The notes: generated by a model from the letters alone, not told the origin. 64,000 nucleotides of DNA from an uncultured Clostridium sp. (GCA_900551615.1 URWN01000003.1:13584-77583), one strand, 5' to 3'; positions 1 through 9,706 are shown, counted from the stretch's first letter. Translations and numbers: made by a program.

Positions 1-14
1 GTCCCTTTTGGACA
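1..14 (-). repeat. Truncated REP-like palindrome (family A, 5'-of-gene orientation)
   Basis: The first 14 bases match the right-hand end (GTCCCTTTTGGACA) of the 29-bp family A palindrome found complete at 24219, 31647 and 33121. The rest lies outside the window. As in the other copies of this orientation, it sits just upstream of a ribosome binding site, here the AAGGAGG at 14-20. Confidence 0.7.
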
Positions 15-25
15 AGGAGGAAATA

Positions 26-505
26 ATGATATTAGTATTATTAGGAACGCAAAATAATAGTTTTCACAGGCTTTTAGAAGAAGTGGAAAAAAATATAAAG
101 GATAAAACAATAAATGAAGAAGTAATTGTACAGGCAGGTTATACAAAATATCAATCTGACAAAATGAAGATAATTGATTTGATGTCAAAAGAACAGTTAT
201 CAAAATTTCAAGATGAAGCTAGTTTAATAATAACACATGGAGGAGTTGGCTCAATAGTTTCATCTATTGAAAAAGGTAAAAAAGTTATAGCTGTACCAAG
301 AAAGCATGAATATGGAGAACATGTAAATAATCATCAAGAAGAGATTGTTAAAGATTTTAATAGTAAAGGATATATAATAGGAATAGAAAATGTAGAGGAT
401 TTAAAACAAGCAATAATAAAAGTAAAAGATTTTAAACCCAAAAAGTATAAACCAAATAATCAAAAAATGTTAGAAATATTAGAAAATTTTATTGAAAATA
501 TATAA
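26..505 (+). CDS. Glycosyltransferase family 28 C-terminal domain protein (PssE/Alg13-like)
   Basis: The product (159 aa from the chosen start) is a single GT28 C-terminal-type domain. It has an N-terminal beta strand with LLGT, and a THGGVGSI motif near residue 74 followed by a conserved proline-containing loop (AVPR), as in the nucleotide-sugar binding half of MurG, Alg13 and PssE/CpsG. Proteins of this length normally act with a membrane partner (PssD/Alg14 type) to add the second sugar to a lipid-linked glycan. Such a partner would lie upstream, outside the window. The ATG at 26 is preferred because AAGGAGG lies 5 nt upstream at 14-20. An in-frame TTG at 8 would put that site inside the gene. 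The family assignment is firm, but the sugar specificity cannot be read. Confidence 0.82.
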   Translation: MILVLLGTQNNSFHRLLEEVEKNIKDKTINEEVIVQAGYTKYQSDKMKIIDLMSKEQLSKFQDEASLIITHGGVGSIVSSIEKGKKVIAVPRKHEYGEHVNNHQEEIVKDFNSKGYIIGIENVEDLKQAIIKVKDFKPKKYKPNNQKMLEILENFIENI

Positions 506-514
506 AAGGTTTAA

Positions 515-569
515 GGAGTGTCCCCAAATCCCTATTAGGAGGGATTTTAAGGAACGTCCCTAAATCCCT
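515..569. repeat. REP-like element, family B (55 bp), upstream of ruvB
   Basis: This element has two direct copies of a GTCCC(T/C)AAATCCCT motif (about 519-534 and 556-569). Between them are an AGGGA that can pair with the TCCCT and a GGAACG that resembles the core of the 29-bp family A repeats. A near-identical element lies at 38126-38179 in front of groEL. Both sit between a stop codon and a ribosome binding site. Confidence 0.75.
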
Positions 570-586
570 CGAGGAAAGGATAAAAC

Positions 587-1615
587 ATGAGTGAAGATAG
601 AATAATTAATCCAGAGTTAGGTGATATAGGAGAAGAGAGATTAGAAAATACTTTGAGACCTCAAACTTTGGATGAATACATAGGACAAGATAAAGTGAAA
701 GAAAATATGAAAATTTATATAGAAGCTGCTAAAAAAAGAGGAGAAGCTTTAGACCATGTTTTATTATATGGACCTCCAGGACTTGGAAAAACAACACTTT
801 CAAATATAATTGCAAATGAAATGGGGTCAAATATAAAAATAACATCAGGACCAGCAATTGAAAGACCTGGTGATTTAGCTTCTTTACTTACAAATTTAGC
901 TGAAAATGATATGCTTTTTATAGATGAAATTCACAGATTGAGTAAAAATGTGGAAGAAATATTATATCCAGCATTAGAAGATTACACAATAGATATAATG
1001 ATTGGAAAAGGGCCAAGTGCAAGGTCTATAAGATTAGATTTACCTAAATTTACATTAATAGGTGCAACTACAAAAGCAGGTTCTTTAACAACACCATTAA
1101 GAGATAGATTTGGAATTGTAAATAGACTAGAATTATATTCAGTAGAAAATTTAAAGCAAATTGTAAAAAGGTCAGCAAAAATTTTAGATGTAGAAATAGA
1201 TGATAAAGCTGCTGAAGAAATTGCAAGAAGGTCTAGGGGAACACCAAGAATTGCAAATAGACTTTTAAAAAGAGTTAGAGATTATGCAGCTGTTTTGGGA
1301 GATGGAAATATAGATCTAAAAATTGCAAAACATGCATTAAATAAATTAGAAATAGATGAATTAGGATTAGATGAAATTGATAGGAAATTGTTAGATACAA
1401 TGATTGTTCAATATGCGGGTAGACCTGTTGGAATAGAGGCTTTAGCTGTTACTGTTGGAGAAGAAGTTGATACAATAGAAGATGTTTATGAACCATATTT
1501 GATTCAAATTGGTTTTATTTCTAGAACATTAAGAGGTAGAGTTGTACTACCACCAGCTTACAAACATTTAGGTTATAATTATAATGGTGAAAATGGACAA
1601 CAAAGTTTTATTTAA
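587..1615 (+). CDS. ruvB: Holliday junction branch migration ATPase RuvB
   Basis: RuvB is the hexameric AAA+ motor that drives branch migration of Holliday junctions with RuvA and hands them to RuvC during recombinational repair. The 342-aa length is normal for the family. Visible motifs are Walker A GPPGLGKT at residues 62-69, Walker B with DEIH at 113-116, a GATT sensor 1 region, an arginine-finger region (LRDRFG), and a C-terminal winged helix ending in GRVVLPPAY. The gene starts at ATG 587 behind GAGGAAAGG. ruvA and ruvC are not adjacent. A 55-bp repeat element fills the upstream gap, and the gene is followed by the surface-glycan cluster. Confidence 0.97.
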   Translation: MSEDRIINPELGDIGEERLENTLRPQTLDEYIGQDKVKENMKIYIEAAKKRGEALDHVLLYGPPGLGKTTLSNIIANEMGSNIKITSGPAIERPGDLASLLTNLAENDMLFIDEIHRLSKNVEEILYPALEDYTIDIMIGKGPSARSIRLDLPKFTLIGATTKAGSLTTPLRDRFGIVNRLELYSVENLKQIVKRSAKILDVEIDDKAAEEIARRSRGTPRIANRLLKRVRDYAAVLGDGNIDLKIAKHALNKLEIDELGLDEIDRKLLDTMIVQYAGRPVGIEALAVTVGEEVDTIEDVYEPYLIQIGFISRTLRGRVVLPPAYKHLGYNYNGENGQQSFI

Positions 1616-1660
1616 AGCAAGTATTTAATAATGATAATAGGAAAATAAGAGGAATAACAA

Positions 1661-3169
1661 ATGAAAAACCAAATTTTAAATAAACAAAATATATATTATA
1701 TACTAATATTTGTAATAGTAACAATTTTAGCAATATTAGGATTAAGTTCATCACCATTAAACAAAGGAGTAATACAAAATGATTCAGCAGTATTTCAAAT
1801 AATGGGGAGAGGGATGCTAAATGGACAAGTAATCTATAAAGATTTATTTGATCATAAAGGACCAGTAATGTATGTAATAAATGCAATTGCATATATAATC
1901 AATCCACAAATTGGATTATTTATAATTGAAATATTATTTATATATATAGGAGCAGTTTTTATATTTAAAACATCAAAAATTTTTGTAAACCAAAAAATAT
2001 CTGTAATAATGGCATTAGTATATGTAATGTTAATATTTACAAATATTTTAGGAGGAAATTTTACAGAAGAATATGCAATGACTTTTACAAGTATAGCCCT
2101 ATATTGTATTATGAAAATAATTTACAAAAATGAATATGAAAATAAAATTTTATGGGGAATAATAGGAGCAACTTTTGCGTTAAACTTTTTCATAAAACCA
2201 ACATATATAGCAATTTGGATAGCATTTGGAATTATACAATTTATATATTCAGTAAAAGAGAAAAAGGTAAAAGAATTAATTAAATATATATTTTATATGA
2301 TGATAGGAATTATAGTAATTACACTACCAATAATTATATATTTAGTATTAAATAATGATATATATTATTTTATAAATGCATTTTTTGTTTTAAATATGAA
2401 ATATTCAAAAGCAAGTTTATTAAGAAAAGCTCAAACTTTTTGGGAATTAATAAATAAGTATAAATTTATTAGATACATTGTTATAGGAGTTATATGTAAT
2501 ATATTAATATCATTTAATAAAAAAATAGATTTAAAAAATAGATTGTTCGTAACAAGTTTTTTTGTTATATCAATAATATTAACAGCATGGGCTCCACGAG
2601 CTTATAAACATTATTTAACTCAATTAGTACCTGTAATTGTTTTAGAGTTAATAGAAATATGTTTATATATAAAAGAAAATTTAAAATTAAATGAAAAGGA
2701 AAGTAAAATATTAAAAAAATTACCGCAAAATTTAATATTAATCTTAATAATATGTTGCATGGTAGGAGTTACAGGAAATGAGATATCAAAAAAGACAGGG
2801 ATTTTTTCAAGAATGTCACAAAATGGAGAATTAATAAATAATGAGTTAGATAAATTAAAAAAATATTTAAATGAAGAAGATGAGATTATAGTATTAGGAA
2901 ATCAGCCATATTATTACATGTATTTAAATAAATATCCTAAATTCAAATATTTTTTTCAACTGCCAATAATATTATATGATAATTCTATAAAAGATGAGGC
3001 TCAAAACTATATAATGGAAAATAAACCTAAAATGGTAATAAAATATATGGTGGGATATGGTGAAAAAGTTTTTAATAATATATATGGAAAAGAGTTGGAA
3101 GATTATATAAATAATAAATATAATGAATATGAAAGTTATCAATTTAAATATTATGTATTGAAAGATTAA
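1661..3169 (+). CDS. Membrane glycosyltransferase, ArnT/PMT-like (GT39/GT83 fold)
   Basis: This 502-aa protein has about ten hydrophobic helices. After TM1 it carries the first extracytoplasmic loop typical of polyprenyl-phosphate-sugar-dependent transferases. That loop has the acidic pair around residues 41-64 and the pattern G-R-G-M-L-N-G-Q-x-x-Y-K-D-L-F-D-H-K-G-P. A soluble C-terminal part follows (about 400-502). Such enzymes take sugars from undecaprenyl-phosphate donors outside the membrane and add them to cell-wall polymers or lipids. The gene at 7073-8582 is a paralogue that is frameshifted. A GAGG-type ribosome binding site lies about 10 nt upstream of ATG 1661. The acceptor and sugar are unknown. 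Confidence 0.75.
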   Translation: MKNQILNKQNIYYILIFVIVTILAILGLSSSPLNKGVIQNDSAVFQIMGRGMLNGQVIYKDLFDHKGPVMYVINAIAYIINPQIGLFIIEILFIYIGAVFIFKTSKIFVNQKISVIMALVYVMLIFTNILGGNFTEEYAMTFTSIALYCIMKIIYKNEYENKILWGIIGATFALNFFIKPTYIAIWIAFGIIQFIYSVKEKKVKELIKYIFYMMIGIIVITLPIIIYLVLNNDIYYFINAFFVLNMKYSKASLLRKAQTFWELINKYKFIRYIVIGVICNILISFNKKIDLKNRLFVTSFFVISIILTAWAPRAYKHYLTQLVPVIVLELIEICLYIKENLKLNEKESKILKKLPQNLILILIICCMVGVTGNEISKKTGIFSRMSQNGELINNELDKLKKYLNEEDEIIVLGNQPYYYMYLNKYPKFKYFFQLPIILYDNSIKDEAQNYIMENKPKMVIKYMVGYGEKVFNNIYGKELEDYINNKYNEYESYQFKYYVLKD

Positions 3170-3258
3170 AATACATATAATTTTGTGCATCAACAGATTT
3201 ACTAAAGAAACCTTCAATTTTATAGGTTGGTGTTATGAAAAAAGGAGATATAGAGAAA

Positions 3259-4584
3259 ATGAAGATAGGAATAATAGGAGCGGGATATGGAGGATTAAAT
3301 ATTGCAAAAGAACTAGAAAAAAATGGACAAGAAGTAACATTATTTGAAAAAAATCGATATGTTGGAGGTATGGTAGACACTGTATCAATATATGAAACAA
3401 GGCTAGAAAAATATTATAGGCACATCTTTAAAAGCGATAAAGAAGCAATAAGTTTAATAGAAGAAATGGGATTAAAAAATGAACTAATATGGCCAGCAAC
3501 TAAAATGGGGTACTTATCAAATAGAAAAATTTATGAATTCGGAACACCAATATCACTATTAAAATTTAAAGAATTAAATTTTATACAAAAATTAAGATTT
3601 GGATTTAATGTTATACATATAAAACTAATAAATGATTATAAAAAAATAGAAAAAGAAACAGCAGAAAGTTGGTTAAAAAGCAGAATAGGAGAAAAAGTAT
3701 ATTCAAAAATTTGGGAACCATTGTTGCTTTCAAAATTTGGAGAAAAAAAATCTCAGGTAAGTATGGCATGGCTGTGGGGAAAAATAAAATTAAGAAGTAC
3801 CTCAAGTACAAAAGATGGAGAACAATTAGGGTATATAGAAGGAAGTTATCAAAAATTAACAGATAATTTTTACAAATATTTAATTGATAGAAAAGTAAAA
3901 ATTAATCTAAATGCTAAAATAACAAATGTAGAAAAAGAAAATGGAAAATATGCTGTAAAATATGAAGAAAATGGTGCAGAAAAAGAAGAAAAGTTTGATA
4001 TTATAATATCAACAATAAACTATCAGGACTTTGAAAAAATATTTGAAAAATTCATAACAACAAATGAAAAAGAAAAACTAAACAAAGTTAAATATACATC
4101 AGCAAGAACAATGGTTATAAGTAGCAATAAAAGCTTTAGTCCATTTTATTGGTTGAATGTTGGAGATAATGATATACCATTTGGTGGAATAATTGAACAT
4201 ACAAATTTTATAGACAAATCAAATTATGAAAATAACCATATTATTTATATATCAAATTATATGACTGAAGATAATAAATTATATAATTTATCAGAAGAAG
4301 ATTTATTAAAAGAATATATGAAATATTTAACACAAATAAACAAAGATTTTACAATAGATAATATAAAAGAATATCATGTATATGACGAAAAATATGCACA
4401 ACCAATAATAGAATGTAATTATTCAAATTATATAATGAAAGATAAATTAGAAAATGAAAATATTTACTTATGCACAATGCCACAAATTTATCCAGAAGAC
4501 AGAGGAATGAATTATGCTATTAGAGCAGGAAATAAAATAGCAAAAGAAATATTAGAGAATGATAAAAATAAGATGGGAAAATAA
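3259..4584 (+). CDS. NAD(P)/FAD-dependent oxidoreductase (amine-oxidase/protoporphyrinogen-oxidase-like fold)
   Basis: The N-terminus is a Rossmann FAD-binding motif, MKIGIIGAGYGGL, with a matching acidic residue after beta 2 (LFEKN). It is followed by VGGMV, as in the UDP-galactopyranose mutase, protoporphyrinogen oxidase and amine oxidase superfamily. The C-terminal flavin-contact region (DRGMNYAIRAGN) is also present. Its place between a membrane glycosyltransferase and an acyltransferase suggests a role in making or modifying a surface sugar or lipid, but no substrate can be assigned. Start 3259 is chosen because AAAGGAG (3241-3247) lies 11 nt upstream and this places the GxGxxG motif at the terminus. 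An in-frame ATG at 3235 would add 8 residues. The stop codon abuts the next ATG, indicating translational coupling. Confidence 0.78.
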   Translation: MKIGIIGAGYGGLNIAKELEKNGQEVTLFEKNRYVGGMVDTVSIYETRLEKYYRHIFKSDKEAISLIEEMGLKNELIWPATKMGYLSNRKIYEFGTPISLLKFKELNFIQKLRFGFNVIHIKLINDYKKIEKETAESWLKSRIGEKVYSKIWEPLLLSKFGEKKSQVSMAWLWGKIKLRSTSSTKDGEQLGYIEGSYQKLTDNFYKYLIDRKVKINLNAKITNVEKENGKYAVKYEENGAEKEEKFDIIISTINYQDFEKIFEKFITTNEKEKLNKVKYTSARTMVISSNKSFSPFYWLNVGDNDIPFGGIIEHTNFIDKSNYENNHIIYISNYMTEDNKLYNLSEEDLLKEYMKYLTQINKDFTIDNIKEYHVYDEKYAQPIIECNYSNYIMKDKLENENIYLCTMPQIYPEDRGMNYAIRAGNKIAKEILENDKNKMGK

Positions 4585-5661
4585 ATGAATAATAAGAAAC
4601 AAAATGTAGATTCAAATATTGCAATAATTAAAATACGTGATTCAAATATAGAGCTATTAAGGATAATTGCTATGATTTTAATAATATTACACCATATGGT
4701 ATACCATACGAAAATATATATGTATAGTGGAGAAAATCATTTTATTTCACTTATATTATTGGCTGGTGGAAAAATATCGGTAGTTATATACATATTAATA
4801 ATGGGATATTATTCAAAAGAATCAAAATTTAATGTAAAAAGACCGTTGAATATAATTTTTAAGGTTATAATATATTCAACATTGTTTATAATAATATTCA
4901 AAGACAAGGGACACACTATAAAGGAATATACACAATATTGGTTTGTAAATACATGGTTAATTTTATTATTTCTTACCCCGATCATATTAAGATTTGAGAA
5001 GGAGGTTTCTAAGAAAGTTAGAATTATTTTATTTATATATATAACTGTTATTTTCATATTACCAAGTAGAAGAAATACTAATATAGAAGCATTTATATAC
5101 TTTTATTTATGTGGAAGGCATGTATTACCATATTTTGTTAAAATATTTAATAAAACGATTTTAAATATTCTTATAGTAAGCACATTATATTTAATTATAA
5201 TAACTTTTAGATTAGAAATGGAACAAAATACAATATTTCCATTAGTAACAGCAATGTTTATATTTGCAATATTTTTAAGCATAGACATAAAAAATAATTT
5301 AATAAATAAAGTAGCAAAATATACGATGGGAGTATATTTAATACATGACAATACTAATGTAAGAGAAGAAATAATAATAAAAAGATTAAACATGTTGAGT
5401 ATTTATCATGGTAAATATTTTCTAATATCAACATTAAGCATAAGTTTAATAATATTTGTGGTATGTATGGTTATAGATTACTTAGTTAGTATAATCATAG
5501 AAAAAACAATATTCAAATGCAAAAAAATCAATGAGGAGATTTTGGAAATCAATACATGTATCAACAATTTTATAAATAATGAAAGGAAACAAAATGAAAA
5601 TAAACAAAAAAAGTGTGTTGAAAAATCTATTAATAACAATAGTAATATTATTAATATATAG
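4585..5661 (+). CDS. Membrane O-acyltransferase (acyltransferase 3 family)
   Basis: This 358-aa polytopic protein has the acyltransferase-3 signature at its start: charged residues, then NIELLRIIAMILIILHHM, with the catalytic-region histidines in helix 1. About ten TM helices follow. Relatives (OafA, WecH, O-acetyltransferases) O-acylate exported glycans. The ATG directly follows the stop codon of the FAD oxidoreductase. The last 23 codons overlap the next gene and encode an Asn/Lys-rich tail that looks like read-out of the neighbour's start region. An ancestral stop may therefore have been lost. The family call is good; the substrate is unknown. Confidence 0.8.
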   Translation: MNNKKQNVDSNIAIIKIRDSNIELLRIIAMILIILHHMVYHTKIYMYSGENHFISLILLAGGKISVVIYILIMGYYSKESKFNVKRPLNIIFKVIIYSTLFIIIFKDKGHTIKEYTQYWFVNTWLILLFLTPIILRFEKEVSKKVRIILFIYITVIFILPSRRNTNIEAFIYFYLCGRHVLPYFVKIFNKTILNILIVSTLYLIIITFRLEMEQNTIFPLVTAMFIFAIFLSIDIKNNLINKVAKYTMGVYLIHDNTNVREEIIIKRLNMLSIYHGKYFLISTLSISLIIFVVCMVIDYLVSIIIEKTIFKCKKINEEILEINTCINNFINNERKQNENKQKKCVEKSINNNSNIINI

Positions 5662-7060
5662 TCCACTATTGATAGGACATTATTCAACAGATACATATAG
5701 ATTAATAGAAATGGGATATAACAAATATAGTATAGAATATTCATTAAATGATGGACGAATATTTATGTATATAATTGGTCAAATAGCTGCCAAAATTAAT
5801 ATCAATATAAATATGTATGTAATCTTGCTAACATTTTTAGCAATTATAATATCAGTTATTTGTATAATTTTAATAGAAAAAATTTTGAAAAAGTATAATA
5901 AAAGAGAACAATCTATAATAGTAGCTTTAATAGCATATGTAACAATAATGAATTTTATGTACTTAGAAAATTTATATTTTACAGAATGCATAGTAATGGC
6001 AATGAGTATATTGCTATATATAATAGCTGCAAAAATGCTAAATGAAGGTGGAAATATATTAAAAATATTTTTGCTGGTATTATTAGGAGTATTTTGTTAT
6101 CAAGGTACAATAAATGTATTCATAACATTTTACTTTTTATTTGCATTAATTGAAAATAAAACAATTAATAAAACAATTTTAAAAAATATGTGTATTGTTT
6201 TAGGTATATCATTAATTAGTATTGCTATTAATATGTTACAAATAAAATTGTGTGGGAAAATATATGGATTAGAGCAAACAAGGACAGGAAAGATAAATGA
6301 GATATGGTTTAATATTGTTTATATAATAAAAAATATTGATACACTATTAATACAGTCAAGTGATTTATTTCCTAAATATGTTTTTCTAATATTTTTAACA
6401 TTAATAATGATTTGTATAGTTATTTGGGATAAAAAGGAAAAAGAAGGGTTTAATAATTTTATAAACATTGTGTTATTAACTATTGTTGCAATTGTTAGTT
6501 CTGTAATAATAAATGTTGTTTCATTATCAAGTTTTGGACTAGGAAGAATGGTATTTTCAGTAGGAGCATTAATTGGAATGATATACATGTATTTATATTC
6601 TACAACTGCAATAATGGATAAAAAAACGTTTTTCAAATATATTATGATAATAATACTGGTTGGTTATACAATTATTAATATTTGCAATACCTTAAATATT
6701 TTAATTTCACATCAAAGAGCAAATAAATTAGATAAAGAAGAAGCCATACAAGCAAATAAATTTATAGATGAATATGAAAATGAAAGTGGTATAAAAGTTA
6801 AACATATAGCAGTAGCATATGATAATGATATTACATGGAACTATAAAGAAATAAAACATAAATCACTATACACACATAGAGCACTAATGATATGGTGGTG
6901 TAATGTCCAAACTATAAATTATTTTGGCAATAGAAATTTAGAGAAAGTACCAATGGATACAGAAATATATAATGAAAACTTTTATGGAAAAAACTGGGAT
7001 AGTTTAAATAAAGAACAATTTGTTTTTAAAGGAGATACATTATATTATTGTGTATATTAA
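5594..7060 (+). CDS. GtrII-type glucosyltransferase domain membrane protein
   Basis: This is a polytopic protein of 488 aa from the chosen start. It has the features of the glucosyl transferase GtrII family: N-terminal TM1, a loop with YSTDTYR, SLNDGR, about ten helices, and a short soluble C-terminus ending GDTLYYCVY. It is a clear paralogue of the protein at 10340-11851, which shares the NDGR motif, a QTRTG segment and the GDTLYYC end. GtrII-like enzymes decorate surface polysaccharide with sugar from a lipid-linked donor. ATG 5594 is preferred because AAAGGA (5582-5587) lies 6 nt upstream. ATG 5579 would include that site. The gene overlaps the acyltransferase by 68 nt in another frame. 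Confidence 0.75.
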   Translation: MKINKKSVLKNLLITIVILLIYSPLLIGHYSTDTYRLIEMGYNKYSIEYSLNDGRIFMYIIGQIAAKINININMYVILLTFLAIIISVICIILIEKILKKYNKREQSIIVALIAYVTIMNFMYLENLYFTECIVMAMSILLYIIAAKMLNEGGNILKIFLLVLLGVFCYQGTINVFITFYFLFALIENKTINKTILKNMCIVLGISLISIAINMLQIKLCGKIYGLEQTRTGKINEIWFNIVYIIKNIDTLLIQSSDLFPKYVFLIFLTLIMICIVIWDKKEKEGFNNFINIVLLTIVAIVSSVIINVVSLSSFGLGRMVFSVGALIGMIYMYLYSTTAIMDKKTFFKYIMIIILVGYTIINICNTLNILISHQRANKLDKEEAIQANKFIDEYENESGIKVKHIAVAYDNDITWNYKEIKHKSLYTHRALMIWWCNVQTINYFGNRNLEKVPMDTEIYNENFYGKNWDSLNKEQFVFKGDTLYYCVY

Positions 7061-7072
7061 AGGGAGTTTTAT

Positions 7073-8582
7073 ATGAAAAAGAACGATTTATTAATAGTTA
7101 TATTTATATTTATAACAATATTTTCAATAATTATAGTAAAACCAATAAGTGATTTAGATGAAATCTGGAATTATAATACAGCAAGAGTTATCTCAGAAGG
7201 ATTAATACCATATAAAGATATAAGTATGATAACAACACCATTATTACCAATGATAACAGCATTATTCTTAAAAATAATTGCAAATGAATTAATAGTTTCA
7301 AGAATAATAGCAGCGATACTGTGGACAGGAATATTATATACAGTTTATAAAATATTTGGAGAATTATTTAAAGAGAAAAATGTTGCATTAATTTGTACAG
7401 CATTAATAGGAATATTGTGCAGAGATATTTATTGTATAGACTATAATGTAACAGTATTATTTATAGCATTAATTGTATTATATCAAGAATTAAAAAATAT
7501 AAATTCACAAGATTTTGACAAAAGGAGAGAATTTTTAATTCGGAATATTAGCAGGATTTGCAATATGTACAAAACAGAGTATAGGAGTTACACTTGCAAT
7601 AATTGTTGTAGGATATAAATTATTGTTTGTGGAAAATAAAGAGCAGTTTAAAGATTATTTAAAAATAGCTGGAATGCGAATAATTGGAATATTATTACCG
7701 GTATTAATAATGTTTATTTATTTAGTTGTAAATGGAGCTATAAAAGATTTTGTGAATTATGCAATACTTGGAATAAGTACATTTTCAAATAAAATAAAAT
7801 ATGTAAAATTATTTTCAAATGATAAAATAGAAATACGTATTTTGTCAGTATTAATGCCTGTTTCAATTATTATTATGTTAATGATATTAATAATTGCAAA
7901 TATTTTAAAAAAAGAAAACAAAAACTTAATAAATTTATTAACAATTTTAGTATATAGTTTGTCAATAATAATTGTGATGTATCCAATTTCAGATGAAATT
8001 CATTTCTTGATAGGTGGATTAATAGCAATAATTGGTTTAATTTATGTAACATTCTTACTTTGCAAAATTATATATGATAAAATTAAAATTAATAAAAAAT
8101 TTAAAATTTATAAATTACTAACATCTTTAATATGTGTCATAGTGTTTGGATTTATTTTAAAAACAATGTTATCTAATATATATGATTATATGAAAATAGA
8201 AAAAAATGTTGAAATATCACATTATAAGAATATAGAAGTTTCAGAAAATTTAGTAGAAAGAATAAAAAATATGGATAATTATATCTTACAAAAAGAACAA
8301 GAAGGACAAAAGGTATATATTTTAGATTCAGATGCAGCAATTTATATGATACCTATAAATAAATATAATAAAGATTATGATATGTTTTTAAATGGAAATA
8401 TAGGTAAAGATGGAGAACAAGGTCAAATTGAAAGAATTAAAAATAAAGATAAAAATGAATTATTGTTAATAAGAAAACCAAAATTTAAATCTAATTGGCA
8501 AACTCCATTAGAAGTTATAAAATATATAAGAGATAATTTAGAAAAAATAGATAGCGTAAGTATATATGATGTTTATAAATAG
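7073..8582 (+). pseudogene. Membrane glycosyltransferase, ArnT/PMT-like, broken by a +1 frameshift
   Basis: Two adjacent reading frames together make one protein of about 500 aa resembling the gene at 1661. The first part (from ATG 7073) has TM1, a loop with SDLDEIWN, the SEGLIPYKDIS region and several helices. At about 7540, after the codons for REFLI, the frame shifts by one extra base. The downstream frame continues without gap as GILAGFAICTKQS and so on to the stop at 8582. Without the shift, the first frame stops at 7616-7618. It is probably inactive unless the shift is an assembly error or the two pieces are made separately. The gene follows the GtrII gene by 12 nt, with GGGAG as ribosome binding site. 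Confidence 0.75.
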
Positions 8583-8611
8583 TAAAAAATATAAAATAGG
8601 GAGAAGAAAAA

Positions 8612-9166
8612 ATGAAATTATTAATGCATACTTGTTGTGCACCATGCAGTGTATATTGTATAGATACTTTAAAAAAAGAAGGAATAGAACCAACAATATA
8701 TTGGTATAATCCCAATATTCATCCATATATGGAATATAAAGCCAGAAGAGATACATTAAAAGAATATGCAAAGAGTTTAAATTTAGATGCAATATTTGAT
8801 GAGGATTATGGACTAGATGAATTTTGCAAAAATGTAATTGGTGATATTTCTAATAGATGCACAAATTATTGTTATCCGGTAAGATTAAGAAAAACTTTTG
8901 AATATGCAAAAGAAAACGGATATGATGCAGTAACTACAACTCTTTTATATAGTATTTATCAAAATCATGATTTTATAAAAGAATATATGGAAAAACTAAG
9001 TGAAGAATATAATGTTAAATTTTTGTATAGGGATTTTAGAGTTGGCTTTAGAGAAGGACAAGCAAAAGCAAGAGAAATAGGACTATATATGCAAAAATAT
9101 TGTGGGTGTATTTTTTCTGAAGAAGAAAGATATGCAAAAAAAATAAAAAAAGATAGTTGTCAATAG
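8612..9166 (+). CDS. queH: Epoxyqueuosine reductase QueH (DUF208)
   Basis: QueH carries out the last step of queuosine synthesis, reducing epoxyqueuosine in tRNA. It is the non-cobalamin alternative to QueG. The 184-aa protein carries the family's cysteine set: HTCCAPC at the N-terminus (C8, C9, C12), RCTNYCYPVR in the middle, and YCGCIFSE near the C-terminus, consistent with an Fe-S cluster and a second metal site. A GGGAGAAG ribosome binding site precedes ATG 8612. Its stop codon lies inside a family C repeat, so the last residues (after KKIKKD) are repeat-encoded. The rest of the queuosine pathway is not in the window. Confidence 0.92.
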   Translation: MKLLMHTCCAPCSVYCIDTLKKEGIEPTIYWYNPNIHPYMEYKARRDTLKEYAKSLNLDAIFDEDYGLDEFCKNVIGDISNRCTNYCYPVRLRKTFEYAKENGYDAVTTTLLYSIYQNHDFIKEYMEKLSEEYNVKFLYRDFRVGFREGQAKAREIGLYMQKYCGCIFSEEERYAKKIKKDSCQ

Positions 9167-9185
9167 GGACGCCCCCTTTTGACAA
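9157..9185 (+). repeat. REP-like palindrome, family C (3'-of-gene orientation)
   Basis: This is an imperfect palindrome with outer arms TTGTCAA and TTGACAA and a GGGACGCCCCC centre. It overlaps the queH stop codon (9164-9166). It is the same family as 35065-35091 and the pair at 56974-57044. Confidence 0.85.
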
Positions 9186-9186
9186 C

Positions 9187-9611
9187 TTTAATTTTTGTAT
9201 ATTTAAAATAATATTGTTCTTAGCAATAACATTTGCTATAAATGCAAATAAAAATGATGTATTAAGTAGTGGAAATACAATTCACAGGTTCCAAGCAAAG
9301 GACAAGTAACATTTGAATTTCAAATAGCAACAATAAATCCATATTATAAGCAGGAAAATATAATAATAAAAAATACAGGAAGTACGAAAATACATTCTTG
9401 TCAATTTGACGTAAAATTTGAAAATGAAACAACAATAGAACAAATGTGGAATGTAAAAATAGAAACAGTAAATACAAGTCAACATAGAATATCAAATTCG
9501 GATTATAATGGAATGATACAACCAGGAGTAGAAGCAAGTTTTGGAGGAATAATAAGAAGTGCTGTAAAGGAAAATAATAATGAAATTATTAATATAAAAT
9601 TGAATTATTAG
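9187..9611 (+). pseudogene. Remnant of a secreted CBM2-like (cellulose-binding-domain fold) protein
   Basis: Translated in one frame, 9187-9309 gives a hydrophobic signal-like segment (CIFKIILFLAITFA) and then stops at 9307. In another frame, 9291-9611 encodes PSKGQVTFEF, IIIKNTGSTKI, QFDVKFENETTIEQMWNV, NGMIQPG and ASFGG, then a stop at 9609. This is the order of motifs in family 2 carbohydrate-binding modules (NTG, a Trp or its replacement before V-x-F, then WN, then N-x-x-I-x-P-G, then FG). The start codon region is replaced by the repeat at 9157-9185, and a frameshift separates the signal segment from the domain. No intact start or ribosome binding site is visible, so it is called a relic. 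Confidence 0.6.
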
Positions 9612-9667
9612 TAACTAAAAATTTTATAAATGTTATTTACATAGTAGAAAAAAATATATTCCTATGA

Positions 9668-9673
9668 TATAAT
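9668..9673 (+). promoter_or_regulatory. Extended -10 promoter element upstream of fic
   Basis: TATAAT at 9668-9673 is preceded by TGA (9665-9667), an extended -10. The matching -35 position (9645) is poor (TAGAAA). The site lies about 34 nt upstream of ATG 9707. Confidence 0.45.
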
Positions 9674-9706
9674 TCCAATAAATATCAAATATGTAAGGAG
9701 AAAGAA

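Noticed and set aside
1608..1892. Leucine-rich frames on the strand opposite to real genes, here and throughout
   Set aside because: In AT-rich genes the complement of Lys/Glu/Asn codons reads as Leu/Phe/Ile, giving long hydrophobic shadows. They lack ribosome binding sites and overlap recognised genes fully.
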